A stretch of DNA of 64,000 nt from Streptomyces sp. F63. GTDB taxonomy: Bacteria > Actinomycetota > Actinomycetes > Streptomycetales > Streptomycetaceae. The notes under the pieces were generated by a model. The model was not told the DNA's origin. It saw only the letters and a program-made list of their open reading frames with translations, and did no database searches. A program made the translations under genes and the position numbers. Location: NCBI RefSeq assembly GCF_018070345.1, contig NZ_JAGPXX010000016.1, positions 62,001 through 126,000 on the forward strand. Reading direction: 5' to 3'. Shown here in pieces: positions 34,060 to 43,275 of this stretch; positions within the stretch are counted from its first letter, which is position 1; every line of letters begins with the position of its first letter.

Positions 34060-34962
34060 ATGACTGCATCGCGTACCCGGATCAGCAAGGCTGTCATTCC
34101 CGCAGCAGGACTCGGAACCCGCTTCCTCCCGGCCACCAAGGCCACCCCCAAGGAGATGCTGCCGGTCGTCGACAAGCCCGCGATCCAGTATGTGGTCGAG
34201 GAGGCCGTCACCGCCGGTCTCCCCGATGTCCTCATGGTCACCGGGCGCAACAAGCGCCCGCTGGAGGACCACTTCGACCGCAACTACGAGCTGGAGGAGA
34301 TGCTCCGCCACAAGGGCGACGGCGACCGTCTCTCCCGCGTGCAGGAGTCCAGCGACCTGGCCACCATGCACTACGTCCGCCAGGGCGACCCCCGTGGCCT
34401 CGGCCACGCCGTGCTGTGCGCGGCACCCCACGTCGGGGAGCAGCCCTTCGCCGTCCTCCTCGGCGACGACCTCATCGACCCCCGGGACCCGTTGCTGACC
34501 CGCATGATCGAGGCGCAGGAGCGGTACGGAGGCAGTGTCGTGGCCCTGCTGGAGGTCGACCCGGACCAGGTCCACCTCTACGGCTGCGCGGTGATCGAGC
34601 CCACCGGGGACGACGACATCCACCGGGTCACCGGCCTCGTCGAGAAGCCCAGCCGCGAGGAGGCGCCCAGCAACTACGCGATCATCGGCCGCTACGTCCT
34701 CGACGCCGCCGTCTTCGACGTCCTGCGGAAGACGCAGCCCGGACGCGGCGGTGAGATCCAGCTCACCGACGCCCTCCAGACCCTGGCCCAGAACCCGGAC
34801 CTGGGCGGCCCGGTGCACGGAGTCCTCTTCAAGGGCCGCCGTTACGACACCGGCGACCGTGCCGACTACCTCCGCTCCATTGTCAGACTGGCATGCGAAC
34901 GTGAGGATCTGGGACCGGACTTCCGGGACTGGCTTCGGAGGTACGTCGCGGAGGAGATGTAG
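34060..34962 (+). CDS. galU: UTP-glucose-1-phosphate uridylyltransferase
   Basis: A 300-aa nucleotidyltransferase that makes UDP-glucose for wall polymers and glycans. Signature KAVIPAAGLGTRFLPATKAT, PKEMLPVVDKPAIQYVVEEA; later VEKPSREEAPSNYAIIGRYV and FKGRRYDTGDRADYL. Neither ATG (34048 or 34060) has a ribosome site and a TCATAC-like -10 lies close upstream, so a leaderless mRNA is possible. moeA/glp starts four bases after its stop. Confidence 0.92.
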   Translation: MTASRTRISKAVIPAAGLGTRFLPATKATPKEMLPVVDKPAIQYVVEEAVTAGLPDVLMVTGRNKRPLEDHFDRNYELEEMLRHKGDGDRLSRVQESSDLATMHYVRQGDPRGLGHAVLCAAPHVGEQPFAVLLGDDLIDPRDPLLTRMIEAQERYGGSVVALLEVDPDQVHLYGCAVIEPTGDDDIHRVTGLVEKPSREEAPSNYAIIGRYVLDAAVFDVLRKTQPGRGGEIQLTDALQTLAQNPDLGGPVHGVLFKGRRYDTGDRADYLRSIVRLACEREDLGPDFRDWLRRYVAEEM

Positions 34963-34966
34963 CACC

Positions 34967-36520
34967 TTGAGCACCGCTGAGCAGGCCGCAGAGCCGGGGC
35001 ACACCGCCCCGGCCGCCGTCCCGTCGCCGGCCCCGGACCACGGGAGCGGGCCCGGCGGGGCCGGAGCCGGAGCCCCGCCCCGCGTGTGGAGCGTCGACGA
35101 GCATCTGGCCGACATCCTCCGGCACATCCGGCCGCTCGAACCACTGGAGCTCCAACTGCTCGACGCGCAGGGCTGCGTCCTCGTCGAGGACGTCACCGCC
35201 GCCGTGGCCCTGCCGCCGTTCGACAACAGCTCCATGGACGGATACGCCGTCCGCAGCGCCGACGTCGCCGACGCGACCGGGGAATCCCCGGCGGTGCTCA
35301 CCGTCATCGGCGACATCGCGGCCGGCAGCGGCCGGCTGCCCACCATCCGGCCCGGCGAGGCGGCCCGCATCATGACGGGCGCCCCCCTGCCGCCCGGCGC
35401 GGACACGGTGGTGCCCGTGGAGTGGACGGACGGCGGCTCGGGCGGCGGCCCGGCCACCGCCATGACGGCCCACAGTGCCGCGCCCGAGGGCGCCGCCGGC
35501 GACGTCCGCGTGTACCGCCCCGCGGAGGCCGGAGCCCACATCCGCTCCCGCGGCGGCGACGTCTCCGCCGGAGCCCCGGTGCTGTCCGCCGGCACGCTCA
35601 TCGGCCCGGCGCAGATCGGGCTGCTGGCCGCCATCGGCCGCGCCACCGTCCGGGTCCGTCCCAGGCCGCGGGTGGTCGTCATGTCCACCGGCAGCGAACT
35701 CGTTCCCCCCGGTGCGCCGCTGGGCCCCGGACAGATCCACGACTCCAACAGCTTCGCGCTCACCGCCGCCGCACGGGACGCGGGAGCCATCGCCTACCGC
35801 GTCACCGCCGTCGCCGACGACGCGGCCTCCCTGCGCTCCGCCGTCGAGGACCAGTTGCTCCGTGCCGACCTCGTCGTCACCAGCGGCGGCGTCAGCGTCG
35901 GCGCCTACGACGTCGTGAAGGAGGCCTTCTCCGGCAGCGCCCCCGCCACCGGAGACCGGCCGGCGGAGCCGGGCGCGGCGTCCGGCGCGGAACCGGCCCC
36001 CGGCGGCCCGGCCCCGGGCGGCTCCGGCGAGACGGACAAGACGGACAAGACGGGCGAGACCGGAGAGACGGCGGAAGGCGACGGCACCCCCGCGGCGGCG
36101 GCACCCCCCGGACCCGGCCGCGTCGACTTCCGCAAGCTCGCCATGCAGCCCGGCAAACCGCAGGGCTTCGGCCGCATCGGCCCCGACCGCACCCCCCTGC
36201 TGGCCCTCCCCGGCAACCCCGTCAGCGCGTACGTCTCCTTCGAGCTCTTCGTGCGCCCCGCGATCCGCGCTCTCATGGGCTTCGCTCCGGACGGGCGCGA
36301 GACGGTCCGCGCGATCTGCCCCGACGGCATCGCTTCTTCCCCCGGGGGCAAGCGGCAGTTCCTCCGCGGCCGTTACGCGGACGGCCTCGTCACCCCGGTC
36401 GGCGGCCCCGGCTCCCATCTGGTCAAGGCGCTCGCCGACGCCGACGCCCTGATCGTCGTCCCGGAGGACACCACGTCGGTTCCGCCCGGCGGCGAGGTGG
36501 AGGCCATCCTGCTGCGCTGA
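34967..36520 (+). CDS. glp: MoeA/gephyrin-like molybdotransferase (Glp)
   Basis: A 517-aa MoeA-family protein (molybdenum insertion into molybdopterin). In Corynebacterium the orthologue at this locus, Glp, is recruited to the divisome by the membrane receptor GlpR. Domains: MoeA_N (VWSVDEHLADILRHIRPLEP, PPFDNSSMDGYAVRSADV), MoCF (RVVVMSTGSELVPPGAPLGP, SGGVSVGAYDVVKEAF) and MoeA_C. A low-complexity insert of about 60 residues with DKTDKTGETGET splits the MoCF domain around residues 325-385, unusual for MoeA. TTG start with GGAGGAG about 12 bases upstream; it follows galU closely. glpR lies three genes downstream. Confidence 0.9.
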   Translation: MSTAEQAAEPGHTAPAAVPSPAPDHGSGPGGAGAGAPPRVWSVDEHLADILRHIRPLEPLELQLLDAQGCVLVEDVTAAVALPPFDNSSMDGYAVRSADVADATGESPAVLTVIGDIAAGSGRLPTIRPGEAARIMTGAPLPPGADTVVPVEWTDGGSGGGPATAMTAHSAAPEGAAGDVRVYRPAEAGAHIRSRGGDVSAGAPVLSAGTLIGPAQIGLLAAIGRATVRVRPRPRVVVMSTGSELVPPGAPLGPGQIHDSNSFALTAAARDAGAIAYRVTAVADDAASLRSAVEDQLLRADLVVTSGGVSVGAYDVVKEAFSGSAPATGDRPAEPGAASGAEPAPGGPAPGGSGETDKTDKTGETGETAEGDGTPAAAAPPGPGRVDFRKLAMQPGKPQGFGRIGPDRTPLLALPGNPVSAYVSFELFVRPAIRALMGFAPDGRETVRAICPDGIASSPGGKRQFLRGRYADGLVTPVGGPGSHLVKALADADALIVVPEDTTSVPPGGEVEAILLR

Positions 36521-36574
36521 ACCGGAGGAGCCCCGGTACGGTTGCTGCCCTGGAAGGACCGGACCGGGAGAACG

Positions 36575-37075
36575 ATGAGCAGCGCCCAGCAGCACCTCAC
36601 CCACCTCGATGCCCGGGGCGCCGCCCGCATGGTCGACGTCTCCGCGAAGGACGTCACCGCGCGTGCGGCCCGCGCGAGCGGCCGTGTGCTCGTCTCCCCG
36701 CGCGTCGTCGAACTGCTGCGCGGGGAGGGCGTTCCCAAGGGGGACGCCCTCGCCACCGCGCGCATCGCGGGGATCATGGGGGCCAAGCGCACCCCCGACC
36801 TCGTCCCGCTCTGCCACCCGCTGGCCGTCTCCGGGGTGAAGGTCGAACTCTCCGTGGCCGACGACGCCGTGGAGATCCTGGCGACCGTGAAGACCACCGA
36901 CCGCACCGGCGTCGAAATGGAGGCCCTGACCGCCGTCACCGTCGCCGCACTGACGGTGGTGGACATGGTGAAGGCCGTCGACAAGGCCGCGGTCATCACG
37001 GACGTGCGGGTCGAGGAGAAGAGCGGCGGCACGTCCGGCGACTGGTCGCGCCCGGCCGGGGAGGGCACCGCATGA
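36575..37075 (+). CDS. moaC: Cyclic pyranopterin monophosphate synthase MoaC
   Basis: A 166-aa enzyme that with MoaA makes cyclic pyranopterin phosphate, the first molybdenum-cofactor precursor. Clear motifs: GAARMVDVSAKDVTARAARA, GIMGAKRTPDLVPLCHPLAV (active-site loop), and GVEMEALTAVTVAALTVVDM with a C-terminal KSGG. GGGAG upstream of the ATG. Its stop overlaps the next start (ATGA). Confidence 0.95.
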   Translation: MSSAQQHLTHLDARGAARMVDVSAKDVTARAARASGRVLVSPRVVELLRGEGVPKGDALATARIAGIMGAKRTPDLVPLCHPLAVSGVKVELSVADDAVEILATVKTTDRTGVEMEALTAVTVAALTVVDMVKAVDKAAVITDVRVEEKSGGTSGDWSRPAGEGTA

Positions 37076-37617
37076 GCGGCTACCGTGCCCTGGCCGTCAC
37101 CGTCTCGAACCGCGCCTCCGCGGGCGTCTACGCCGACAAGGGCGGCCCGCTGCTGGCCGAGGGCCTGACCGCGATGGGCTTCGCCACCGACGGACCGCGC
37201 GTCGTCCCCGATGGCGAACCGGTCGAAGCAGCCCTGCGGGAGGCCGTCGCCGCCGGGTACGACGTGGTGCTCACCACCGGCGGCACCGGTATCTCGCCGA
37301 CCGACCGCACACCCGAGATGACCCGCCGGGTCCTCGACCGGGAGATCCCCGGGATCCCCGAGGCCCTGCGCGCCGAAGGGCTGGCGAAGGTGCCCACCGC
37401 CGCGCTCTCCCGTGGCCTGGCCGGAACCGCCGGCGGCACGCTGATCGTCAACCTGCCGGGCTCCACCGGCGGGGTCCGGGACGGTCTCGCCGTCCTCGGC
37501 CGGCTGCTGGTGCACGCCGTCGACCAGCTCCGCGGTGGCGACCACCCCCGCCCCGCCCCCGGCGGGGGCGGCGGGACGCCCCCCGACGGCGGCACGGTTC
37601 CCCGGGCCCACCGATGA
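37072..37617 (+). CDS. mogA: Molybdopterin adenylyltransferase MogA/MoaB
   Basis: A 181-aa MoCF-domain protein that adenylylates molybdopterin before metal insertion. Motifs: ALAVTVSNRASAGVYADKGG, LTTGGTGISPTDRTPEMTRR and VNLPGSTGGVRDGL. The C-terminus is a short Gly/Pro tail. Overlaps moaC and the next gene by four bases each (ATGA), so this is a coupled operon. Confidence 0.93.
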   Translation: MSGYRALAVTVSNRASAGVYADKGGPLLAEGLTAMGFATDGPRVVPDGEPVEAALREAVAAGYDVVLTTGGTGISPTDRTPEMTRRVLDREIPGIPEALRAEGLAKVPTAALSRGLAGTAGGTLIVNLPGSTGGVRDGLAVLGRLLVHAVDQLRGGDHPRPAPGGGGGTPPDGGTVPRAHR

Positions 37618-38237
37618 CTCCCCTCTGGCCGGCGGTCCTGACCGACGGCGACGTCACCCTCCGCCCCATCCGGATGCGCGACCAGCGGGACTGGCGCGAG
37701 GTCAACCGCCGCAACCGCGACTGGCTGCGGCCCTGGGAGGCGACCATCCCGCCGCCCGTGGCGGGTGGCCCGTCGGCGCAGCGCCCGACCTACCGCCAGA
37801 TGGTGCGGCATCTGCGCTCCGAGGCCAACGCGGCCCGGATGCTGCCCTTCGTCATCGAGTACCGGGGGCGGCTGGCCGGGCAGTTGACGGTCGCGGGAAT
37901 GTCCTGGGGCTCCATGTGCTCCGGCCATATCGGTTACTGGGTGGACCAGGAGGTCGCCGGGCGCGGGGTCACCCCGACGGCTGTGGCGCTCGCCGTCGAC
38001 CACTGCTTCCGCACGGTCGGCCTGCACCGCATCGAGGTGTGCATCCGGCCCGAGAACGGGCCGAGCCGCCGTGTCGTCGAAAAGCTGGGATTCCGTGAGG
38101 AAGGGCTGCGTCCGCGCTATCTCCACATCGACGGGGACTGGCGCGACCACCTGGTCTTCGCCCTCACCGCGGAGGAGGTGCCGGAAGGGCTGCTGAACCG
38201 CTGGCACCGGGTCCGGCCCGGAACGGCCCACAAATAA
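37614..38237 (+). CDS. RimJ/RimL-type GNAT acetyltransferase
   Basis: A 207-aa acetyltransferase resembling ribosomal-protein N-acetylases: VTLRPIRMRDQRDWREVNRR, the acetyl-CoA loop region EVAGRGVTPTAVALAVDHCF, and HRIEVCIRPENGPSRRVVEK with LGF. ATGA overlap with mogA. It matches the position of Rv0995 (rimJ) between moeA1 and glpR in mycobacteria; the true substrate is untested. Confidence 0.9.
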   Translation: MTPLWPAVLTDGDVTLRPIRMRDQRDWREVNRRNRDWLRPWEATIPPPVAGGPSAQRPTYRQMVRHLRSEANAARMLPFVIEYRGRLAGQLTVAGMSWGSMCSGHIGYWVDQEVAGRGVTPTAVALAVDHCFRTVGLHRIEVCIRPENGPSRRVVEKLGFREEGLRPRYLHIDGDWRDHLVFALTAEEVPEGLLNRWHRVRPGTAHK

Positions 38238-38388
38238 GAAATGTGTTCGATATTAAGCGGCGATAAAGCGCATTCTCCGTCAGCTCGACCAGGCAATCGG
38301 AAAAAAAGTTCGAGTTATCAGCCAGATCGTGCGACACACCGTGGCAATTGGCGGATGGCCTGCTGAAAACCCCTCTACCGTGTGAGGC

Positions 38389-39522
38389 GTGAGCAGCAGC
38401 GGCCTCATCTACGCAGTCATTGTCGGGGCCTGGGCCGCCTACCTGGTGCCGATGTGGCTCCGTAGGCAGGACGAACTCAACGAGGCTCGTCCTACGGAAC
38501 GCTTCTCCACCGCCATCCGGCTGCTGTCCGGACGGGCCGGTATGGAGCGCCGTTACGCCAAGGACCTGGAGGAGCGCCACTCCGGCGAAGCGGACGACTA
38601 CGTCGGCCCCGCCGATCCGGAAGCGCCCGCCGCCGACCCGGAAGCGCCGACCGACACGGTCGACGTCCGGGCCTTCGCCATGTCCGCGGCCATGCCGGTT
38701 CCCGAGTCGCTGCGCGCCGACGGCGACCCCGCGCCGCCCGCGGCGGACCACGCGTCCGCCGGGCCGGACGGCCGCCGCGCCGTCTCCGTCGCCGAACGGG
38801 CCCGCCGCTCCAAGGTTCTGGCGCGCCGCCGCCGCACCACCATGGTGCTGTTCCTCGCCTTCGCGCTCGGCGCGGTCGTCGCGGCGGTCGGCGGGCTCGC
38901 CTTCCTGTGGGCCCCCGCAGTCCCGGCCGTGCTGCTCAGCTCGTACATCGTTCATCTGCGGGCGCAGGAGCGGCGCCGCTTCGCCTTCACCATGGACCGG
39001 CGGCGCGCCGAAGCCGCCGCCCAGCGGCTGCGCGAGCGCGGCCCGCGCGGTCCCGGGCAGCCGGCACGCCCCGCGGCCGCGGACGGCGAGGCGGCCGGCG
39101 AGGAGACCGGCCCGGAGCCGGCTCCCGAGCCCGCTCCGGCGTCCCCCCATGCGGCGGGCCGCCGCGCGCTCGTCGAGCAGACCGACCACGCCGAATGGGT
39201 CGACCAGCAGCGCGAGCGGGTCCGGCCGGACGGGGAGAGCTGGGAGCCGGTCCCGGTGCCGCTGCCCACCTACGTCACGGCGCCGGTCGCTCCCCGTGCC
39301 ACCGGCGGCGTGGACCTCGACGCCCCCGACGCGTGGAGTTCGGCCCGCTCCAGCGCGGCCGAACCGGCCGCCGAGCCGCCCGCCGAGCCCGGGCCGGAGC
39401 CGGGGCCCGCCGCGCGCGAGAGCCGCCGGGAGCGCGGCCCCCGCCGCTCCCGGGACCGGGGCCGCACCCCGCTCTTCGACCAGTACGCGGACGAGGACCG
39501 GCCGCGCGCCGCCAACGAGTGA
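38389..39522 (+). CDS. glpR: GlpR-like membrane receptor for Glp
   Basis: A 377-aa bitopic or two-pass membrane protein. TM1 is at residues 5-22 (LIYAVIVGAWAAYLVPMWLR), followed by the conserved juxtamembrane DELNEARPTERFSTAIRLLS; a second hydrophobic pair lies at about 150-187. The rest is a Pro/Glu/Arg-rich disordered cytoplasmic tail. In Corynebacterium GlpR binds the MoeA-like Glp and links it to FtsZ/Wag31 at the division site. Here the two genes are three apart. GTG start with TACCGT seven bases upstream and no ribosome site, compatible with a leaderless mRNA. The preceding 150 bases are AT-rich. Confidence 0.82.
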   Translation: MSSSGLIYAVIVGAWAAYLVPMWLRRQDELNEARPTERFSTAIRLLSGRAGMERRYAKDLEERHSGEADDYVGPADPEAPAADPEAPTDTVDVRAFAMSAAMPVPESLRADGDPAPPAADHASAGPDGRRAVSVAERARRSKVLARRRRTTMVLFLAFALGAVVAAVGGLAFLWAPAVPAVLLSSYIVHLRAQERRRFAFTMDRRRAEAAAQRLRERGPRGPGQPARPAAADGEAAGEETGPEPAPEPAPASPHAAGRRALVEQTDHAEWVDQQRERVRPDGESWEPVPVPLPTYVTAPVAPRATGGVDLDAPDAWSSARSSAAEPAAEPPAEPGPEPGPAARESRRERGPRRSRDRGRTPLFDQYADEDRPRAANE

Positions 39523-39643
39523 TCCCGGGGCCGGGGCGGAGTCCGGTGCCTGCCCGCCCGGGCCCGCCGACGGCCACGGTGACCAGCACGGCAACGGATT
39601 TCCGAGCTGCCCCGCCGGGATGCTAGAGTTCCTCACGTCGCAA

Positions 39644-39717
39644 GGGCCTGTGGCGCAGTCTGGTAGCGCACCTCGTTCGCATCGAGGGGGTCTGGGGTTC
39701 AAATCCCCACAGGTCCA
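39644..39717 (+). tRNA. tRNA-Ala (anticodon CGC)
   Basis: A 74-nt cloverleaf: acceptor GGGCCTG/CAGGTCC with one wobble, D-arm GCGCAGTCTGGTAGCGC, anticodon loop TTCGCAT giving CGC, T-arm GGGGTTCAAATCCCC. CCA is not encoded. Confidence 0.95.
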
Positions 39718-39756
39718 CAGACACAGACAGTGCGAACATCGCACGGCACAGCGGTG

Positions 39757-39793
39757 AGAACCCCTGCAGGAGAGATCCGGCAGGGGTTCTTTC
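39757..39793 (+). terminator. Terminator of tRNA-Ala
   Basis: AGAACCCCTGC (39757-39767) pairs with GCAGGGGTTCT (39780-39790), followed by TTT. Confidence 0.9.
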
Positions 39794-39997
39794 GTGCTGT
39801 GCGGCGGCGCGGTGCGCCTGCCGCCCGCGAGCTGCCGGCCGAGGCGTCCCCCCGGATCGCGCGGGGTCCCGGCGCCGGGTCCTCGGGGCCGCCGAGGGAC
39901 TGCCCGGGTGCCTGCGGAGGGTCTGCCCGGGCAGGTGGGCGCCGTCTCCGGGCCCAACCGTCCGGGCGGAGAGCGGCGGCGGGTTTCGTCAAGAGCG

Positions 39998-40026
39998 TTG
40001 ACATACCTAGGGCCTGGGCTTACGTT
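39998..40026 (+). promoter_or_regulatory. Promoter of the sugar ABC/alpha-xylosidase operon
   Basis: TTGACA (39998-40003), 17-base spacer, TACGTT (40021-40026). A near-ideal housekeeping promoter about 105 bases before the substrate-binding-protein gene, with two operators immediately downstream. Confidence 0.8.
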
Positions 40027-40034
40027 CCCGTCAA

Positions 40035-40070
40035 TCGAAGCGCTTCGACGATTTCTTCGAATCGCTTCGA
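40035..40070 (+). promoter_or_regulatory. Two LacI-type operators, 22 bp apart
   Basis: TCGAAGCGCTTCGA (40035-40048) is a perfect 14-bp palindrome with the central CG of LacI-family sites; TCGAATCGCTTCGA (40057-40070) differs at one base. The 22-bp spacing puts both on the same helix face just after the -10 box, ideal for repression by the LacI protein encoded at 45,500. Confidence 0.85.
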
Positions 40071-40132
40071 CGGCGGGTGAACCATCCACGCCACCCGTTC
40101 CCAGCTCTGATCCCCTCTCCCGGAGGAAGCGG

Positions 40133-41440
40133 ATGTTGACGGCACGAAAGCGCGGGGCGGGCCTGCTGGCAGCCGCCCTCGCGGGAGCCCTGACCCTGGC
40201 GCTGAGCGGCTGCGGCACCTCGGACGGTACGGCCGCGGGCGACGGAAAGACCCTCAGGCTCTGGCACTACGAGGGCCCGGACAGCGCCATGGGCCGGGCC
40301 TGGGCCGCAGCGATCGAGGAGTTCGAGAAGACCCACCCGGGCGTGAAGGTCGAGTTCGAGGAGAAGGGCTTCGAACAGATCCAGAAGACCGCCCCGATGA
40401 TCCTCAACTCCGACGACGCCCCGGACCTCATGGAGTACAACAAGGGCAATGCCACGGCCGGGCTGCTCTCCCGCCAGGGGCTGCTGACCGACCTCAGCTC
40501 CGAGGCCACCGAGCGGGGCTGGGACAAGCAGCTCAGCGACAGTGTCGAGACCACCAGCCGGTACGACGCGGACGGCGTGATGGGCTCCGGCACGTGGTAT
40601 GGCGTTCCCAACTACGCCGAATACACCATGGCGTACTACAACAAGGACCTCTTCGCGAAGCACGGCGTCGAGGTCCCCGCCACCTTCGCCGAACTCACCG
40701 AGGCACTCGCCGCGTTCAAGGCCAAGGGCGTCACCCCGCTGGCCAACGCCGGCGCCGAGTACATAGCCCACCAGTACGTCTACCAGCTCGCCCTCTCCCG
40801 GGCCGACCGCTCCTGGGTGGACGCCTACGAGCTCTACCGGGGCCGGACCGACTTCCACGACACGGCCTGGACGCGGGCCGCCGAGACCTTCGCCGACTGG
40901 GTGAAGAAGGGCTACATCGCCAAGACCTCCAGCGGCACCAAGGCCGAGGACGCGGGCGTCGCCTTCATCTCCGGCACGTACCCCATCCTCTTCTCCGGCA
41001 GCTGGTGGTTCGGCCGCTTCCAGAGCGAGATCGACACCTTCGACTGGGGCACCTTCCTGTGGCCCGGCTCGGACCTCACCCTGGGCTCCGGCGGCAACCT
41101 CTGGGTCGTCCCCAAGGGTGCGAAGAACAAGGAACTCGCCTACGACTTCATCGACATCACGATGACGAAGAAGATCCAGAACCTGCTCGGCAACAAGGGC
41201 GGCGTCCCCGTCGCCGCCGACCCCTCCGCCATCACCGACCCGCAGTCGAAGACCCTCATCGAGAACTTCAACACGCTCTCCGAGAACGACGGCCTGGCCT
41301 TCTACCCGGACTGGCCCGTCCCCGGCTTCTACGACGTCCTCGTCTCCGAGACGCAGAAGCTGATCACCGGCAGCGCCAGCCCCGACCAGTACCTGGACGC
41401 CCTGCAGAAGGCGTACGACGCGGGCGCGCCGAAGCGGTGA
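40133..41440 (+). CDS. ABC sugar transporter substrate-binding lipoprotein
   Basis: A 435-aa extracellular solute receptor of the CUT1 type. Lipoprotein signal: hydrophobic core then lipobox LSGC (Cys near residue 26). SBP_bac_1 fold: LWHYEGPDSAMGRAWAAAIE, PDLMEYNKGNATAGLLSRQG, GVPNYAEYTMAYYNKDLFAK. AGGAAG before the ATG. First gene of the operon SBP-permease-permease-GH31-LacI; no ATPase gene is present, so it probably uses a shared MsiK-type ATPase, as Streptomyces CUT1 importers do. Confidence 0.92.
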   Translation: MLTARKRGAGLLAAALAGALTLALSGCGTSDGTAAGDGKTLRLWHYEGPDSAMGRAWAAAIEEFEKTHPGVKVEFEEKGFEQIQKTAPMILNSDDAPDLMEYNKGNATAGLLSRQGLLTDLSSEATERGWDKQLSDSVETTSRYDADGVMGSGTWYGVPNYAEYTMAYYNKDLFAKHGVEVPATFAELTEALAAFKAKGVTPLANAGAEYIAHQYVYQLALSRADRSWVDAYELYRGRTDFHDTAWTRAAETFADWVKKGYIAKTSSGTKAEDAGVAFISGTYPILFSGSWWFGRFQSEIDTFDWGTFLWPGSDLTLGSGGNLWVVPKGAKNKELAYDFIDITMTKKIQNLLGNKGGVPVAADPSAITDPQSKTLIENFNTLSENDGLAFYPDWPVPGFYDVLVSETQKLITGSASPDQYLDALQKAYDAGAPKR

Positions 41441-42402
41441 GCACCGTCGCCAAGCGGCCCGCGGCCCGCCGGGGAGGAGCGCCCCGGCGGGCCCGCGGCG
41501 GCCACCACCGCCCCGGCCGCCGGGACTCCTACGTCCTCTTCCTGCTCCCCGGCACCCTCGCCTTCCTCGCCGTCGTCGTCGTCCCGTTCGCCCTGAACAC
41601 CGGCATCAGCTTCACCGACTGGCGGGGCGTGGGCACGCCCGGCTGGACCGGCCTGGACAACTACCGGCAGCTCGCCGGGGACTCGGCTTTCTGGGAGTCG
41701 TTCCGGCACAGCGTCGCCATGGTCGTCGCGATGGCCGTCCTCCCGACCGCCCTCGGCCTGGTCCTGGCGGCCGCGCTCTTCGACTACATCGCCCAGCACT
41801 TCGGCTCCCGCTGGGCGGCCGTCCTGCGGGCCTGCTTCTACCTCCCGCAGGTGCTGCCGATCGCCGTCGCCGGCATCGTCTGGTCCTGGATCCTCGCGCC
41901 CGGGGACGGCTCCCTCAACGAGCTGCTGCGGGCCGTGGGCCTCGGCTCCCTCCGGCAGGACTGGCTGGGCGATCCCGACCTGGCGCTCTACGGCGTGATG
42001 GCGGTGATGGTCTGGGTGCAGCTCGGCTTCCCGCTGGTCGTGTTCATGGCGGGGCTGCAGCGCGTCGACCCCGGGCTGTACGAGGCGGCCGAACTGGACG
42101 GAGCGGGCTGGTGGCGCCGGTTCTGGCATATCACCCTGCCGCAGATCCGCCCGGAGATCCACGTCGTCCTGGTGTGGTGCACCATCGCCGCGCTGAAGGT
42201 CTTCGGCGCCGTGTACGTCCTGACCAAGGGCGGCCCGGGCGGCGCCACCAATGTCCCCTCCTACTTCTCCTTCCAGAACTTCTTCGAGAAGACACAGGTG
42301 GGGTACGGCTCGGCGGTGTCCACCGTGCTCACCGCTCTCATCCTGGCGCTGGCCCTGCTCGGGCTGCGCCTCCAGACCAGGGCGGAGGACGAAGCCCGGT
42401 GA
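41437..42402 (+). CDS. ABC sugar transporter permease (MalF-like)
   Basis: A 321-aa inner-membrane permease with six hydrophobic segments after an Arg-rich N-terminus. EAA loop: EAAELDGAGWWRRFWHITLP. GTG start overlaps the SBP stop (GTGA). Partner of the next gene product in forming the channel. Confidence 0.92.
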   Translation: MSTVAKRPAARRGGAPRRARGGHHRPGRRDSYVLFLLPGTLAFLAVVVVPFALNTGISFTDWRGVGTPGWTGLDNYRQLAGDSAFWESFRHSVAMVVAMAVLPTALGLVLAAALFDYIAQHFGSRWAAVLRACFYLPQVLPIAVAGIVWSWILAPGDGSLNELLRAVGLGSLRQDWLGDPDLALYGVMAVMVWVQLGFPLVVFMAGLQRVDPGLYEAAELDGAGWWRRFWHITLPQIRPEIHVVLVWCTIAALKVFGAVYVLTKGGPGGATNVPSYFSFQNFFEKTQVGYGSAVSTVLTALILALALLGLRLQTRAEDEAR

Positions 42403-43226
42403 CCGCCACAGCCATCCGCCGTTACCCCGTGCTCGTCGCGCTGTGCGCCGGTGCCGCGTTCATGGTGCTGCCGTTCGTCATCGTGGCGCTCAACGCCGTC
42501 AAATCGCCCGCGGAGTACAGCGCCGGGGGACCGCTCAGCCTTCCCGAGGGGCTCTACCTGGACGGGTTGGCGGACTTCTGGCAGCGCGTCGACTTCGGCC
42601 GGAAACTTCTCAACTCCGTACTGATCAGCGGGTCGGTGGCGGTCGGCGCCGTGGTGCTGTCGGTCCTGAACGCCTACGCGATCGGCATCGGACGGATCAA
42701 GGGCCGGCCCTATGTGCTGGCCTTCTTCGTGCTGGCCAACATGCTGCCGCAGGAGGCGCTGGTCTACCCGGTCTACTACCTGTCGAAGCAGGTGGGTCTC
42801 TACGACACCAGGCTCAGCGTGATCATCGTCTTCACGGTGATCCAGGCCGCCTTCGGAACGTATCTGCTCGCCTCTGTCCTGGGCTCCTTCCCCCGGGAGG
42901 TCGTCGAGGCGGCGAGGATCGACGGGGCGAACAAGTGGCAGGTGCTGTGGCGCGTCGTCGTCCCCGTCAGCCGTCCCACGCTCGGCGTGCTGCTGGTCTT
43001 CTTCTTCATCTGGACCTGGAACGAGTTCCTGCTGCCGCTGGTCATGCTGATCTCCAACGACAACCAGACGGTCTCGGTCGCCCTCGGGGTACTCCAGGGG
43101 CAGCGGCTGATGGACGCCACGATGACCAACGCGGCCGCGCTGCTGGGCGTCCTCCCGGCGATCGTCTTCTTCCTCCTCTTCCAGCGGACCCTGACCCGCG
43201 GCATCGCCGTGGGCGCGGTCAAGTGA
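42399..43226 (+). CDS. ABC sugar transporter permease (MalG-like)
   Basis: A 275-aa permease with six membrane segments and the EAA loop EAARIDGANKWQVLWRVVVP. GTG start overlaps the previous stop (GTGA). Completes the import channel. Confidence 0.92.
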   Translation: MTATAIRRYPVLVALCAGAAFMVLPFVIVALNAVKSPAEYSAGGPLSLPEGLYLDGLADFWQRVDFGRKLLNSVLISGSVAVGAVVLSVLNAYAIGIGRIKGRPYVLAFFVLANMLPQEALVYPVYYLSKQVGLYDTRLSVIIVFTVIQAAFGTYLLASVLGSFPREVVEAARIDGANKWQVLWRVVVPVSRPTLGVLLVFFFIWTWNEFLLPLVMLISNDNQTVSVALGVLQGQRLMDATMTNAAALLGVLPAIVFFLLFQRTLTRGIAVGAVK

Positions 43227-43275
43227 CCGGGTTTCCGCTGTGGCCCCCCACCACGTGAGCCGAAAGGGCTGACGC

